Assembly (NCBI RefSeq): GCF_000380105.1
Contig: NZ_KB904462.1
Coordinates: 7,240 to 41,204 of the forward strand
Reading direction: 5' to 3'
DNA length: 33,965 nucleotides
DNA from: Streptococcus orisratti DSM 15617
GTDB lineage: Bacteria > Bacillota > Bacilli > Lactobacillales > Streptococcaceae
Each line of letters opens with the position of its first letter. Within the stretch, counting starts at the first letter, position 1. Made by a program: the position numbers and the translations under genes. The notes below the pieces were generated by a model that was given only the letters and a program-made list of their open reading frames with translations, was not told the origin of the DNA and made no database searches. This document shows, in pieces, positions 8,526 through 16,778 of the stretch.

Positions 8526-8540
8526 TCTCGCTCCTTTTGT
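8511..8540 (+). terminator. Intrinsic terminator of the helical-repeat/YgjV operon
   Basis: AGGAGCAAGATT pairs with AATCTCGCTCCT (one mismatch) and is followed by TTTGTTT. The stem includes the stop codon of the YgjV-type gene. Confidence 0.7.
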
Positions 8541-8600
8541 TTGCATGATATTTAAATTTTTCGTCAATCAAGTCAATAATATTTGCTTTTCAATGGATAA

Positions 8601-9446
8601 CTAGGAAATTTCGTAACCTAATAATACACCACCTTCTTCAGCATAAAAGCTACATAAACCAGATGTTGCAAGGAAAGTGACTTTAGCTTCTGGAAATTTT
8701 TCTTGAATTTTTTCTGCCAATTGTTGGCAGATTTTTATATTATTGGCATGTGCAATGACAACACGACCACCTTTATAACCTGCTTTGAGTAATTCTTCAA
8801 CAGCAATAATTACAGATTTCTTATGGCCACGCGCCTTTTGAAGAAGTTCAAGTTTTCCTTCACTACTTGCTTCTCCCACCATACGAATATTTAAAAGACC
8901 TACAACTTTGCCGACAAGCTTACTAAGGCGCCCATTTTTGACTAGATTATCAACTTTAGAAAGAATAAATAACAGTTTTGTCTTAGACTGATAATCAGTG
9001 ATGGCCTTCACAACTTCCTCAAAACTCAGTCCCGCTTCAATTAGGCGTATAAGTTCCAAAACAATCAAATCCATTTCTCCTCCTGCTGACAGTGAGTCAA
9101 TCACGTGAACATTGACAACAGGATTTTCCTCCAAAAGTAGGTTTTTTGCTAGTTGAGCGCTATTTTGGCTACCCGAGAGAGAACCTGTAATAGTCATGGC
9201 AATGACATTTTCTGCTCCTTGGTAAGCTTGTAAAAAGGCATCTGGACTGGGACAACTTGAACCTGCTGATGATTTGGTGGCATACAATGTCTCCATCATT
9301 TGGTCAATATTTAACCCTTCGTCATCAACAAAAATTTCAGAACCAATTTGAATGGTTAAAGGTACATTTTGAAAAGACACTCCCTCAGGTAAATTTTCTA
9401 CAGTTTTAAAATCACATCCAGAATCAACAACAATTTTCCATTTCAT
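8601..9446 (-). CDS. DegV-family fatty-acid-binding protein (FakB type)
   Basis: A 281-residue cytosolic protein that binds a fatty acid and presents it to the kinase FakA for phosphorylation in exogenous lipid use. Hallmarks are the N-terminal KIVVDSGCDF (usually DSTCDL), the SCPSPDAFLQAY segment, the ligand-carboxylate loop TITGSLSGSQNSA and KNGRLSKLVG, and a C-terminal EEGGVLLGYEIS. Length fits the family. ATG 9446 has GGAGG eight bases upstream. No fakA is seen. It is divergent from a TetR-type gene whose product could control it; the shared intergenic region is 199 bp. Which chain type is bound cannot be told. Confidence 0.88.
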   Translation of the reverse strand: MKWKIVVDSGCDFKTVENLPEGVSFQNVPLTIQIGSEIFVDDEGLNIDQMMETLYATKSSAGSSCPSPDAFLQAYQGAENVIAMTITGSLSGSQNSAQLAKNLLLEENPVVNVHVIDSLSAGGEMDLIVLELIRLIEAGLSFEEVVKAITDYQSKTKLLFILSKVDNLVKNGRLSKLVGKVVGLLNIRMVGEASSEGKLELLQKARGHKKSVIIAVEELLKAGYKGGRVVIAHANNIKICQQLAEKIQEKFPEAKVTFLATSGLCSFYAEEGGVLLGYEIS

Positions 9447-9550
9447 CTCTACTTCCTCCAGTCTAATTCTTTCTAATGATAAAATTTCAGGACAATTAGT
9501 CTATAACTCTGCCTTGAAGCCTGATTTTACGTATTTATTGCTTACTTTAT

Positions 9551-9579
9551 TTGACAAATAAAGCCTTTTCACTTAAAAT
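9551..9579 (+). promoter_or_regulatory. Promoter of the TetR-family gene
   Basis: TTGACA (9551-9556), 17 bp spacer, TAAAAT (9574-9579). On the other strand a TATAAT reads at 9583-9578, so a divergent promoter for degV may overlap. One bound regulator could affect both genes. Confidence 0.6.
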
Positions 9580-9645
9580 TATACCATTAAAGACTTTTTT
9601 TCTTTTTGAAAAAACGTCCGCTGTCACAACTAAGGAGAATTTGTC

Positions 9646-10206
9646 ATGACTGAAAGGCAGGTTTCAGCTAATTCTATCAGAAACTTAACCCAATTCAATA
9701 CAGAAAATCGCTCTTTAACACGGGAGGCCATAGAGACTGCTCTGCTATTTTTTATGGAAAGTAAGCAACTTTCTCAGATTACTATCTCAGAATTGGTCAA
9801 AAAGGCAGGCGTTTCACGTAATGCTTTTTATCGTAACTACCACTCAAAAGAAGATATTTTGGAAAGCCTCTTGAAACAGACTGTCCGCCAGGTAGGGCGT
9901 GGTCTAAAACAATTTGAGCTAAAAACACAGACTTATCAAGCCTGGCTTTATCTTTTCCAAGAAGCTCGCAAAGAGGCTCATATCCTTGCTCTAATTTTCA
10001 AAAACCATTGCGAAGATTTGTTGAACAAGATTATAGCCAAACGAATTGCCGCCTACCAGCGGTATAAACGCAAATGTCTCATTGCATACAGCAATTCTTT
10101 TTGGAGTAGTGCCATCATTTCTGTTCTTCGTAATTGGATTACAGATAACATGCGTATTGCCGAAGAAGATTTGGCTGCCATGGATTTACCTCTATTGCCA
10201 TTTTAA
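9646..10206 (+). CDS. TetR/AcrR-family transcriptional regulator
   Basis: A 186-residue DNA-binding protein. The helix-turn-helix spans about residues 45-65 (ITISELVKKAGVSRNAFYRN), followed by the usual Tyr-rich YHSKEDILESLL. The C-terminal ligand domain is short and has no recognisable signature. An unusually long 25-residue N-terminal extension precedes the first helix. The ATG follows AAGGAG. TetR proteins usually repress neighbouring genes, so the divergent degV gene is the natural candidate target; I did not find a clear palindromic operator. A terminator lies just after the stop. Confidence 0.85.
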   Translation: MTERQVSANSIRNLTQFNTENRSLTREAIETALLFFMESKQLSQITISELVKKAGVSRNAFYRNYHSKEDILESLLKQTVRQVGRGLKQFELKTQTYQAWLYLFQEARKEAHILALIFKNHCEDLLNKIIAKRIAAYQRYKRKCLIAYSNSFWSSAIISVLRNWITDNMRIAEEDLAAMDLPLLPF

Positions 10207-10212
10207 AACAAC

Positions 10213-10238
10213 AAAGGAACCACAATGGGTTCCTTTTA
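10213..10238. terminator. Bidirectional terminator between converging tetR-type and HAD genes
   Basis: AAAGGAACC and GGTTCCTTT form a perfect 9-bp stem around a six-base loop, with A-runs to the left and T-runs to the right. It serves the plus-strand regulator and the minus-strand phosphatase operon; it overlaps the last codon of the latter. Confidence 0.8.
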
Positions 10239-11045
10239 TAATGCATAATCGTAGATAGCCTTGGCAACCCCAGCTTCATCATTGCTGCTAGTCACATATC
10301 TACAGCGCTTCTTGATATCCTCTGTTGCATTACCCATAGCCACGCTGTGAGTAGCAAATTCCAGCATTTCAAGGTCGTTAGCCGCATCTCCTAGAGCCAT
10401 GACTTGATCTGGAGAAAAGCCCAACTTCTCAGAGAGACTTTTAAGGGCACTGGCTTTGGTGTGACCTTTTGGCATCACTTCGAAAATGTAATCTTGGCTG
10501 CGCACTACACTGAAATCTTGAGATAACTCTGCCTCTTTGCTATTTTGGAAAGCATCTAATAACGACTCTTCAGCCATGTACATGGCTTGAAAGATAATCT
10601 CGGAGCTTTTCTTTACTTCTTCTAGGCTAATTGACTTAGCTTCCGCAAACACTAGGTCAGCATCATATTGAACAAGCATTGGTACTTTATTAGCGACAGC
10701 ATAATAATTTTCTTCTCCTGTTAAGGTCAAACACACATCTGGATGACTTTGCGTTGCTTGATAAAGGCTTTCCAATTCTTTTGTAGTCACCTGAGCATAG
10801 TCCATTAACTCCCAGTTTTTTGTACTATAGATAGTACAACCATTGTTCATAATAATGTATTCTTCCTCAGTCAGACCAAGCTCCTCAAAATAAGGTAAAA
10901 TTCCAGATTTGGGCCTACCTGTACACAGAACAACTTTGATACCAGCTGCAGCTGCCTTTTGGATAGCAACAATATTTTCTGCTGGTATTTTTTTATTGGA
11001 ATCAAGAAGCGTTCCGTCCATATCAATTGCAATTAATTTAATCAT
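10236..11045 (-). CDS. Cof-type HAD-IIB phosphatase
   Basis: A 269-residue cytosolic phosphatase of the haloacid dehalogenase superfamily, likely acting on sugar phosphates or FMN-like small substrates. Motif I is IAIDMDGTLLDS (Asp8 nucleophile, Asp10 acid/base), motif II VVLCTGRPKSG, and motif IV GDAANDLEML near residue 217, separated by a large C2-type cap. Length is typical of YidA/Cof proteins. The start overlaps the end of the upstream channel gene by 8 bp, so the two are translated as a pair. The true substrate cannot be inferred. Confidence 0.9.
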   Translation of the reverse strand: MIKLIAIDMDGTLLDSNKKIPAENIVAIQKAAAAGIKVVLCTGRPKSGILPYFEELGLTEEEYIIMNNGCTIYSTKNWELMDYAQVTTKELESLYQATQSHPDVCLTLTGEENYYAVANKVPMLVQYDADLVFAEAKSISLEEVKKSSEIIFQAMYMAEESLLDAFQNSKEAELSQDFSVVRSQDYIFEVMPKGHTKASALKSLSEKLGFSPDQVMALGDAANDLEMLEFATHSVAMGNATEDIKKRCRYVTSSNDEAGVAKAIYDYAL

Positions 11046-11661
11046 TTTCGTCTACCTTCCATTTTATTTTAGGCAAATGCCATTGACGCCAATAGCCAAT
11101 CATCCGTAAGCATGTTAAAACTAGCACCAAGAGATAATAATCTGGATCGTTTTTAGCAATTTTACAATAAAGTAATAGAGCAGCTAAAATAGACCAGCCA
11201 GCGTAAATCTCACTTCGCAGAACACTTGGTTTTCGTCCAGCTAATACATCTCGAACCACACCGCCACCAGCTCCAGTTAAGACAGCGGCAACGATAACTG
11301 CACTTAGAGGTTGATGTAACTTTACTGCATAAAGCGCCCCTTGGACACTAAAAGCCGCTAAACCGATAGCATCTGTTAGCACTTCAGCTTTCAGCCAACC
11401 TTTGCCTACCCATTTTGGGAAAAATATCAGCAAGATCATCGCAGCAAAAGCAAAATGAAAAGCTTGTCCTTGACTCCACAACGCACTGATAGGCAGACCG
11501 ATGAGAACATTCCGAATAGCACCGCCGCCAAAAGCCGTCACAAATCCTAAAATAAAAATCCCCAGCAGATCAAAGTCTTCCTCCATGGCTACGATGGCTC
11601 CTGACAGAGCGAAAGCCACACTGCCAACAATACTTAAAATTTCCCAAACATCTATCGTCAT
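11038..11661 (-). CDS. TRIC-type cation channel / UPF0126 membrane protein
   Basis: A 207-residue membrane protein with two related halves, each of three helices. The repeated glycine motifs GFVTAFGGGAIRNVLIG (about residues 39-55) and LTGAGGGVVRDVLAG (about 128-142) are the hallmark of bacterial TRIC channels (YadS/YicG, UPF0126). They form trimeric monovalent cation channels; a glycine-transport role has been proposed for some members. ATG 11661 is preceded by AGGTGA. The stop overlaps the HAD phosphatase start, and the two form an operon. Confidence 0.88.
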   Translation of the reverse strand: MTIDVWEILSIVGSVAFALSGAIVAMEEDFDLLGIFILGFVTAFGGGAIRNVLIGLPISALWSQGQAFHFAFAAMILLIFFPKWVGKGWLKAEVLTDAIGLAAFSVQGALYAVKLHQPLSAVIVAAVLTGAGGGVVRDVLAGRKPSVLRSEIYAGWSILAALLLYCKIAKNDPDYYLLVLVLTCLRMIGYWRQWHLPKIKWKVDEND

Positions 11662-11712
11662 TTGTCACCTAAGCAAAATTTTCCTACTCCATAAGTTTAT
11701 CATTTTTACAAC

Positions 11713-11741
11713 TAAAAAAACAGGAGGACTCCTGTTTTTTT
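11713..11741. terminator. Intrinsic terminator after copZ
   Basis: AAAAAACAGGAG and CTCCTGTTTTTT form a perfect 12-bp stem with a GA turn and T-runs on both strands. It closes the minus-strand copper operon just after the copZ stop codon and would also block plus-strand readthrough. Confidence 0.85.
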
Positions 11742-11946
11742 AGCAAACTTCTTTGCCTAATGTAAACTTTGTCCCTTTGAGAGCACGTTTGAGTGACCAT
11801 ACCCAAGGCTTACCAGTTACGGTAGCTTGTTTTTTGTCCAAGTCAACAACGACTTTTTCAACACCACGTACGGCTGAAAGTTTTTCCGTTACAGTTTTGA
11901 CGCAACCGTCACATTTCATGCCAGCTACTTCATATGTTTTTTCCAT
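11740..11946 (-). CDS. copZ: Copper chaperone CopZ (HMA domain)
   Basis: A 68-residue single heavy-metal-associated domain that carries Cu(I) in the cytosol to the efflux ATPase or to CopY. The metal site is GMKCDGCVKTV (Cys12 and Cys15). The fold pattern beta-alpha-beta-beta-alpha-beta fits, with KKQATVTG in the third strand. AAAAGGAG precedes the ATG. It lies downstream of copA but 550 bp away, an unusual gap filled with hairpins and a possible own promoter; in other streptococci copA and copZ are nearly adjacent. Confidence 0.93.
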   Translation of the reverse strand: MEKTYEVAGMKCDGCVKTVTEKLSAVRGVEKVVVDLDKKQATVTGKPWVWSLKRALKGTKFTLGKEVC

Positions 11947-11977
11947 GATAGACTCCTTTTTATTATCATTATTTTTA

Positions 11978-12006
11978 ATTATAGTCTTTTCAACTTAATA
12001 TCTTAA
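11978..12006 (-). promoter_or_regulatory. Possible separate promoter for copZ
   Basis: On the minus strand TTAAGA (12006-12001), 17 bp spacer, TATAAT (11983-11978), 32 bases before the copZ start. The -10 is perfect and the -35 matches four of six. No TACANNTGTA cop box lies nearby, so expression from here would escape CopY. Confidence 0.45.
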
Positions 12007-12036
12007 TATCATTTTCTGCACTTTTCTTTAGGTGGT

Positions 12037-12390
12037 GGGAGGCGGAAGCGACCTCCTATGGACGATAGATACAAGCTTTCGCTTGCCCTATTTCCAACCT
12101 TTAACAGTCTCCCAAACTGTTAAAGCCATTCCTTTTCAGCGAGCCTAGGTCTCGCAGACCTCCACCCCTAGAACTTAAATGTTCTAGGGATCATAGCGCA
12201 GCGGTTAATTGGTGCTAAAGCACCTATACTATTGTGGTGAGCTACGCTCACTTCATTTCCAACCTCAAAAGGTTCCCCAAACCTTTTGAGCTATGCGGGG
12301 GTGAGAGTGAAACAGTCCAGTGAACTGTTTCAGGTCGACATCTAGAAATCGGAAAGTGGAGAGAACCATAGAATTGGGGTTCTGCCCCAC
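12037..12390. repeat. Array of about nine small perfect hairpins between copA and copZ
   Basis: In about 350 bp the following inverted repeats occur one after another: GGAGG/CCTCC (12038-12056), CAAGC/GCTTG (12072-12085), CTTTAACAGT/ACTGTTAAAG (12099-12125), GCGAG/CTCGC (12139-12155), CCCTAGAAC/GTTCTAGGG (12166-12189), GGTGC/GCACC (12211-12224), GTGAGC/GCTCAC (12237-12251), CTCAAAAGGT/ACCTTTTGAG (12264-12290) and TGAAACAGT/ACTGTTTCA (12308-12332); a weaker GGGG/CCCC pair follows. Two units share the frame TTTCCAACCT-stem-CCCAA-stem. GC content is higher than in the surroundings. It is not a CRISPR, since the stems differ and spacing is irregular. No coding capacity with a ribosome binding site is seen. 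Confidence 0.8.
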
Positions 12391-12497
12391 TCCCACGGCG
12401 GAAAGTGCCTGTTGGTGAGCGGTAAAACTGCCCGTAGTACTCCTTATATTCTGAAAGTAAAAGAGGGATTTCTATTAAACCATCAATCAATTAACTA

Positions 12498-14735
12498 CTA
12501 CAAATCCAACTTGATGTATTTCAAGCGGAGAGCGTTGAGGACAACCGACACAGAGCTGAATCCCATGACAAGGCCTGCAATCATTGGATTGAGGAGCGGT
12601 CCACCGAAAAGATGGAGGAGCCCCATGGCAACGGGGATAGCCAGAATATTGTAGATGAAAGCCCAGAAGAGATTTTCTTTGATGACACGAATGGTATAGC
12701 GACTAATGCTGAGCGCCTTGATGACATCAGAAATTTCAGGCTTCATGAGAATAATATCTGCTGACTCGATAGCAATATCTGTCCCCGAACCAACAGCGAT
12801 ACCAATATCGGCAGTCGCTAGAGCAGGGGCATCATTGATACCATCACCAACCATAGCAACGATCTTGCCTTGACTTTGTAGATTTTGGATGGCTTGTGAT
12901 TTTTGATCTGGTAACACTTCGCTGATGACAGTCTTGATACCAACTTGGTTGGCAATGGCTTGCGCAGTTTTTGCATTGTCACCAGTCAACATCACCACGT
13001 CAATACCCATCTCTTGCAATTTAGCGACAGTAGTCTTGCTGTCTTCCTTGACTAAGTCCGCTACGGTGATAAGTCCCAGTAGATTTGCATTAGCCGAGAT
13101 GAAAATCGGAGTTTGACCTTGCTCGGTCGCAGCCTGCACCGCTTGCTCAGCTGCGCTTAAGTCAACACCTTGTTCTTCCATCAATTTGCGGTTCCCGACA
13201 TAGAGGATTTGCCCTGCTAGGTCAGCTGTTAACCCCAAGCCTATCAAGGAGGTAAAATTCGTCACCTCAAGCAAATCTACTTGGTCTGCGCTAGCTTTTT
13301 CCACAATAGCTTGACTCAGAGGATGTTCTGATAATTTTTCAATAGAAGCCACTTGTGCAAGAAGGTCTTTTGCTGTTCCCTGATAAGCAAAGATGTCAAC
13401 CACTTGGGGTTTGCCCTGCGTGATAGTCCCCGTTTTGTCAAAGACAATGGTGTCAATATGATGGGCATTTTCGAGGGTGTCACCACGCTTATAGAGAATA
13501 CCATTCTCAGCGCCACGACCAGTACCAACCATGATAGCTGTCGGTGTTGCAAGCCCAAGAGCACAAGGGCAAGCGATAACCAGCACTGCAATAGCAACAG
13601 TCATGGAAAAGACAAAGGTTTGACTCATAACGAAATACCAGAAGAGAGCTGACACAAGGGCGATGGCAATGACTGTCGGAACAAAGACACCCGCAACACG
13701 GTCAGCAATCTTGGCAATAGGCGCCTTGATTTGTTGGGCGTCCTCCACCAGCTTGATGATTTGTGCCAAGAGGGTCTCATCGCCAACTTTTTCTGCTTGA
13801 ATGGTCAGTGCGCCAGCGCCGTTGATAGAGGCGCCGTAAACCTTATCGTCAGCGACCTTTTCCACGGGAATAGATTCACCCGTAAGCATGGACTCGTCAA
13901 TGGCAGAATGTCCTGATAAGACCACGCCATCTACAGGAATTTTTTCACCAGGTTTGACCAAGATGCGGTCGCCGATAACCACTTCCTCAATAGGGATAGC
14001 CTGCTCGACACCGCCACGGATAACGGTGGCTTCCTTGGCGGACAGCTTCATAAGCTTTTGAATAGCATCTGATGTGCGTCCCTTAGACAAGGTTTCAAAA
14101 TATTTACCCAAAGTTATCAGGGTCAAAATCACAGCAACCGACTCAAAGTAGAGCTCGTGGGCGTGATGGGCGTGTCCCAGCGCAATGTGGTAAATGCCGT
14201 AAAGGCTGTAAAGGAAGGCAGCCGACGTTGCCAATGCCACCAGCGCATCCATGTTAGGATGGCCTTTAAAGAGGGTGCGAAAGCCATTGATATAAAAGCG
14301 GCGACCAAAATGCATGACAGGCAGGGTCAAGACCAATTGCACCAGCCCATAAATCATAGGGTGGAGCGACATATTGACAATGTCTGGCACCCAAAGTCCC
14401 ATCATGGAGCCCATTGACAAGTAAAGTAAGGGGAGTGCAAAAACGGCTGACCAGAGGAATTTATGCCACATATTTTGTGTGGCTTCACTCTGGCGTTCGG
14501 CTTGACTTTTAGCAGTTGACGGGTCAAAGACCGTTGCCCCATATCCTGCATCAGCAACCGCCTGCTCAATCTGGTTCTCGCTCACCACATCAGGATTGTA
14601 GTCCACCGTCATCTTCTCCGTCGTCAAATTGACCACAGCTGTTTCAACCCCTTGCAACTTTTTGACAGCATTTTCCACATTAATCACACAGGACGCACAA
14701 GTCATGCCATCAATGACAAACGTTTCTTCTTTCAT
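12498..14735 (-). CDS. copA: Copper-exporting P1B-type ATPase CopA
   Basis: A 745-residue membrane pump that expels Cu(I) from the cytosol at the cost of ATP. One N-terminal HMA domain carries GMTCASC (Cys13, Cys16). The actuator loop has [11 protein letters not shown], the transport helix has [13 protein letters not shown] with the CPC metal site, the phosphorylation site is [11 protein letters not shown], the nucleotide domain has SEHPLSQAI with the HP motif, and the hinge is [16 protein letters not shown]. Eight membrane helices are expected and length is typical. Its start overlaps the copY stop by four bases (ATGA), giving translational coupling. Transcription is expected from the CopY-controlled promoter ahead of copY. 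Confidence 0.96.
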   Translation of the reverse strand: MKEETFVIDGMTCASCVINVENAVKKLQGVETAVVNLTTEKMTVDYNPDVVSENQIEQAVADAGYGATVFDPSTAKSQAERQSEATQNMWHKFLWSAVFALPLLYLSMGSMMGLWVPDIVNMSLHPMIYGLVQLVLTLPVMHFGRRFYINGFRTLFKGHPNMDALVALATSAAFLYSLYGIYHIALGHAHHAHELYFESVAVILTLITLGKYFETLSKGRTSDAIQKLMKLSAKEATVIRGGVEQAIPIEEVVIGDRILVKPGEKIPVDGVVLSGHSAIDESMLTGESIPVEKVADDKVYGASINGAGALTIQAEKVGDETLLAQIIKLVEDAQQIKAPIAKIADRVAGVFVPTVIAIALVSALFWYFVMSQTFVFSMTVAIAVLVIACPCALGLATPTAIMVGTGRGAENGILYKRGDTLENAHHIDTIVFDKTGTITQGKPQVVDIFAYQGTAKDLLAQVASIEKLSEHPLSQAIVEKASADQVDLLEVTNFTSLIGLGLTADLAGQILYVGNRKLMEEQGVDLSAAEQAVQAATEQGQTPIFISANANLLGLITVADLVKEDSKTTVAKLQEMGIDVVMLTGDNAKTAQAIANQVGIKTVISEVLPDQKSQAIQNLQSQGKIVAMVGDGINDAPALATADIGIAVGSGTDIAIESADIILMKPEISDVIKALSISRYTIRVIKENLFWAFIYNILAIPVAMGLLHLFGGPLLNPMIAGLVMGFSSVSVVLNALRLKYIKLDL

Positions 14736-15169
14736 ACACTCACCTCCACATGCTCCTTACAGCGACATTGCCCCGGCGTGCAGTTACAGGGCACTTCCTC
14801 GACTGCCGATGCTTTTTTGGTCAATAGCAGAGCTTGCAGAGCATCGATATCCGCCATTGTCATAGGGGTGCTGTCCAGCAGATGCTCTAAGATAGCCCGA
14901 TGCTTGCGCTGGCAGAATTTAGCGAAAAGCTCATCAGCTTGCTCGTTCTGAGCATCTTCCTCAGTCAAGCACGCGCTATAAATGAAAGACTTACCGCTTT
15001 TGACCGTGGTCAGATAACCCTTATCCACTAGGCGTTTGAGCATAGTTTTGACAGTTGACACCGTCCAATCGGTCTTTTGACTAAGTACAGTCAAAATCTC
15101 ACCGCTGGTGGTCTGCTCCTTGGCCCAAACTACCCGCATGATTTCCCATTCTGCATTTGAAATTGGCAT
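14732..15169 (-). CDS. copY: CopY/TcrY-family copper-responsive repressor
   Basis: A 145-residue BlaI/MecI-type winged-helix repressor. Residues 1-70 form the DNA-binding domain ([20 protein letters not shown], then [17 protein letters not shown]). The C-terminal metal sensor [10 protein letters not shown] fits the CxCx4CxC motif, which binds zinc when repressing and Cu(I) when released. It heads the operon and autoregulates it: two cop boxes lie in the promoter just upstream. AAAGGAG precedes the ATG. Confidence 0.95.
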   Translation of the reverse strand: MPISNAEWEIMRVVWAKEQTTSGEILTVLSQKTDWTVSTVKTMLKRLVDKGYLTTVKSGKSFIYSACLTEEDAQNEQADELFAKFCQRKHRAILEHLLDSTPMTMADIDALQALLLTKKASAVEEVPCNCTPGQCRCKEHVEVSV

Positions 15170-15186
15170 GGCAAACTCCTTTCGTT

Positions 15187-15230
15187 TACATTTGTAGATT
15201 TATTTTATCTCATTCGTCTACATTTGTCAA
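15187..15230 (-). promoter_or_regulatory. cop operon promoter with two CopY cop boxes
   Basis: On the minus strand TTGACA (15230-15225), 17 bp, TAAAAT (15207-15202). A perfect cop box TACATTTGTA (15187-15196; consensus TACANNTGTA) lies between the -10 and the start codon. A second, one-mismatch box TACATTTGTC (15219-15228) overlaps the -35. Bound CopY would cover both sides of the promoter. Confidence 0.9.
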
Positions 15231-15638
15231 CGATAAAGGCTTCTTTGGCTACGTTACATTCATTATGAAGAATTTACCTAACTATCAGCCAATAACCAAG
15301 TTAACACTCTGCTCTAAGCGAAAAAAAGTCACTGCTAGTATTGACAATCACCTCTCACCTAAGAAAGTTTGGGCGATGTAAACTTGCAAAACACTTTCAC
15401 TCCTGAATGTTTAGCGATGAAGTCATTCACTAATATGCAGCGATATGCTTTTTAGGAAAATGGGGCACCGTTTTAATTTTAAAAACAGCAATTTTCTTAA
15501 TTTTTTATCAAACAGAGACAGCTCATGAAACTATTTTCAGAAAATAGTAAAAAATCATCTAAAAATGACATAGCAGCCTCCAAAATCATCAGCCAAACTT
15601 CACTTTGAGCCAAGAGAGAACTCAAGTAAGAGGACAAT
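15231..15638. other. About 410 bp without a supported gene
   Basis: Short open frames occur on the plus strand (for example from an ATG at 15252 to 15381) but none has a ribosome binding site or recognisable protein. The stretch is AT-rich. It separates the divergent copper operon from the palindromic leader of the EcsC-family gene. Confidence 0.5.
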
Positions 15639-15702
15639 GAGTTTAAAGTATAATTAGTTAGAATTATACTTTAAACTCTCTTGAAAAGAGAGAGAGTTTA
15701 AA
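15639..15702 (+). promoter_or_regulatory. Overlapping dyads in the leader of the EcsC-family gene
   Basis: A perfect 17-bp inverted repeat, GAGTTTAAAGTATAATT and its complement, surrounds the six bases AGTTAG (15639-15678). Each arm contains a TATAAT -10 motif (15649-15654 on plus). The right arm can instead pair with the following GAGAGAGTTTAAA: TTTAAACTCTC (15670-15680) with GAGAGTTTAAA (15692-15702). The second hairpin ends 6 bases before an AGGAGGTG ribosome binding site. The arrangement suggests a DNA operator over a promoter plus an RNA hairpin, or two alternative hairpins. No good -35 was found. Confidence 0.6.
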
Positions 15703-15720
15703 AATTTAGGAGGTGGAGAT

Positions 15721-15750
15721 ATGGTTAGAGATACGAAAGACTATTTCTGA
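15721..15750 (+). CDS. Nine-codon leader ORF (MVRDTKDYF)
   Basis: An ATG preceded by AGGAGGTGGAGAT, one of the strongest ribosome binding sites in the window, opens a frame of nine codons ending in TGA. It lies directly after the alternative hairpins and 90 bp before the EcsC-family start. It may be a leader peptide whose translation affects the downstream gene, a microprotein, or the stub of a lost gene. Only the strong initiation signal supports it. Confidence 0.35.
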   Translation: MVRDTKDYF

Positions 15751-15840
15751 CTCTTTATACAGTTAAGGATATGAAAGCCAACTCATAGTAAAAATAAGTA
15801 ATAACCAATTTTATTCTGACATTTAAGAAAGGAGACTGGC

Positions 15841-16677
15841 ATGTCTGAGAATAATCAAAACAAAATGTATGAAGTATTAATCCAAACAGTAACTGCCGCT
15901 AGCCAAATGCCATTTGTAAAAGTAAACCGTGAAGAATTTTTGAGAAAAGAATTCTCTGGTAATGAACACATCGAAAAAATTATTAAAGACGGTCCTCAAA
16001 GTGTCTTTACCAGTCGAGCATTGCGAAAAAGAGCTCAAAAAGTTATAGCCAATACTACAAACAAGACCTCTATGGCTTCCTTTTTAACCGGCATCCCCTC
16101 TAGCCCTGTTACTGCTGTTGCATCAGGTGGCGCAGATATCATTCAATATTTTGGTTTTGCACTCAATTTGTCACAACAGATTGCTTATTTATTTGGTGAA
16201 GATAACCTATTTAACGGTGATTATGATAAATTACCAGAGGAAGTACAAATTCGTATCATCTCTTATCTTGGTATTATGTTTGGTGCAGGTGGTTCCTCTG
16301 CCCTAATTGCTAGTATTTCTAAAACAGCTGGTAACAGCATTGGAAAAAAGATAACACAAAAAGCTCTGACTAAAACGACTTGGTATCCCTTGGTTAAGAA
16401 AATAGGCAGTACATTAGGATATAAAATCACTAAGCAAACAGTTGGAAAATCCATCACTAAGATCGTACCAGTCATTGGCGGTGTAGTTTCTGGAAGCTTA
16501 ACTTATCTAACCTTTAAACCAATGGGCAATAGGTTGGCAGATACATTTGCAGATTTATTAGATGGAAATATTTCTGATAACTATGAAGTATTTAACGAAT
16601 ATAATGATGATTTTAAACAAAGTCAGGACCAAGACAATGATGGCATAATTGATGGTGACTTTACGGAGACTATCTAA
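15841..16677 (+). CDS. EcsC-family protein with a C-terminal calcium-loop-like motif
   Basis: A 278-residue protein of poorly known function. Its glycine/alanine-rich amphipathic helices (SSPVTAVASGGADIIQYFGF, then YLGIMFGAGGSSALIASIS, and VPVIGGVVSGSLTYLTF) match the EcsC family, named after the third gene of the B. subtilis ecs operon. No signal peptide is seen, so it may associate with the membrane from inside. The last 30 residues are acidic and contain DQDNDGIIDGDF, which fits the DxDxDGxxD calcium-binding loop of dockerin/thrombospondin-3 type. AAAGGAG lies six bases before the ATG. A terminator follows after 55 bp, so it is a single-gene unit. Confidence 0.65.
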   Translation: MSENNQNKMYEVLIQTVTAASQMPFVKVNREEFLRKEFSGNEHIEKIIKDGPQSVFTSRALRKRAQKVIANTTNKTSMASFLTGIPSSPVTAVASGGADIIQYFGFALNLSQQIAYLFGEDNLFNGDYDKLPEEVQIRIISYLGIMFGAGGSSALIASISKTAGNSIGKKITQKALTKTTWYPLVKKIGSTLGYKITKQTVGKSITKIVPVIGGVVSGSLTYLTFKPMGNRLADTFADLLDGNISDNYEVFNEYNDDFKQSQDQDNDGIIDGDFTETI

Positions 16678-16731
16678 CAATAACACTCACTAAGCGCCGT
16701 AAAGGGTAAACTCTTATTGGCAACATATCAC

Positions 16732-16761
16732 AAAACCATGGGGGCGTCCTCATGGTTTTTG
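16732..16761 (+). terminator. Intrinsic terminator of the EcsC-family gene
   Basis: AAAACCATGGGG and CCTCATGGTTTTT form a stem of about 12 bp (one G-U pair) closed by GCGT and ending in a T-run. Confidence 0.85.
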
Positions 16762-16778
16762 CTTTGTTCTAATGTTTT

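Noticed and set aside
12037..12390. CRISPR array
   Set aside because: The palindromes differ in sequence and spacing, there are no constant repeats with variable spacers, and no cas genes are near.
12498..14735. Several open frames of 60-100 codons on the opposite strand or in other frames of copA
   Set aside because: They lie wholly inside copA, whose motifs are complete, and none has its own ribosome binding site or family resemblance.
15157..15381. Plus-strand frame across the cop promoter
   Set aside because: It begins inside copY and covers the cop boxes; no ribosome binding site and no recognisable protein.
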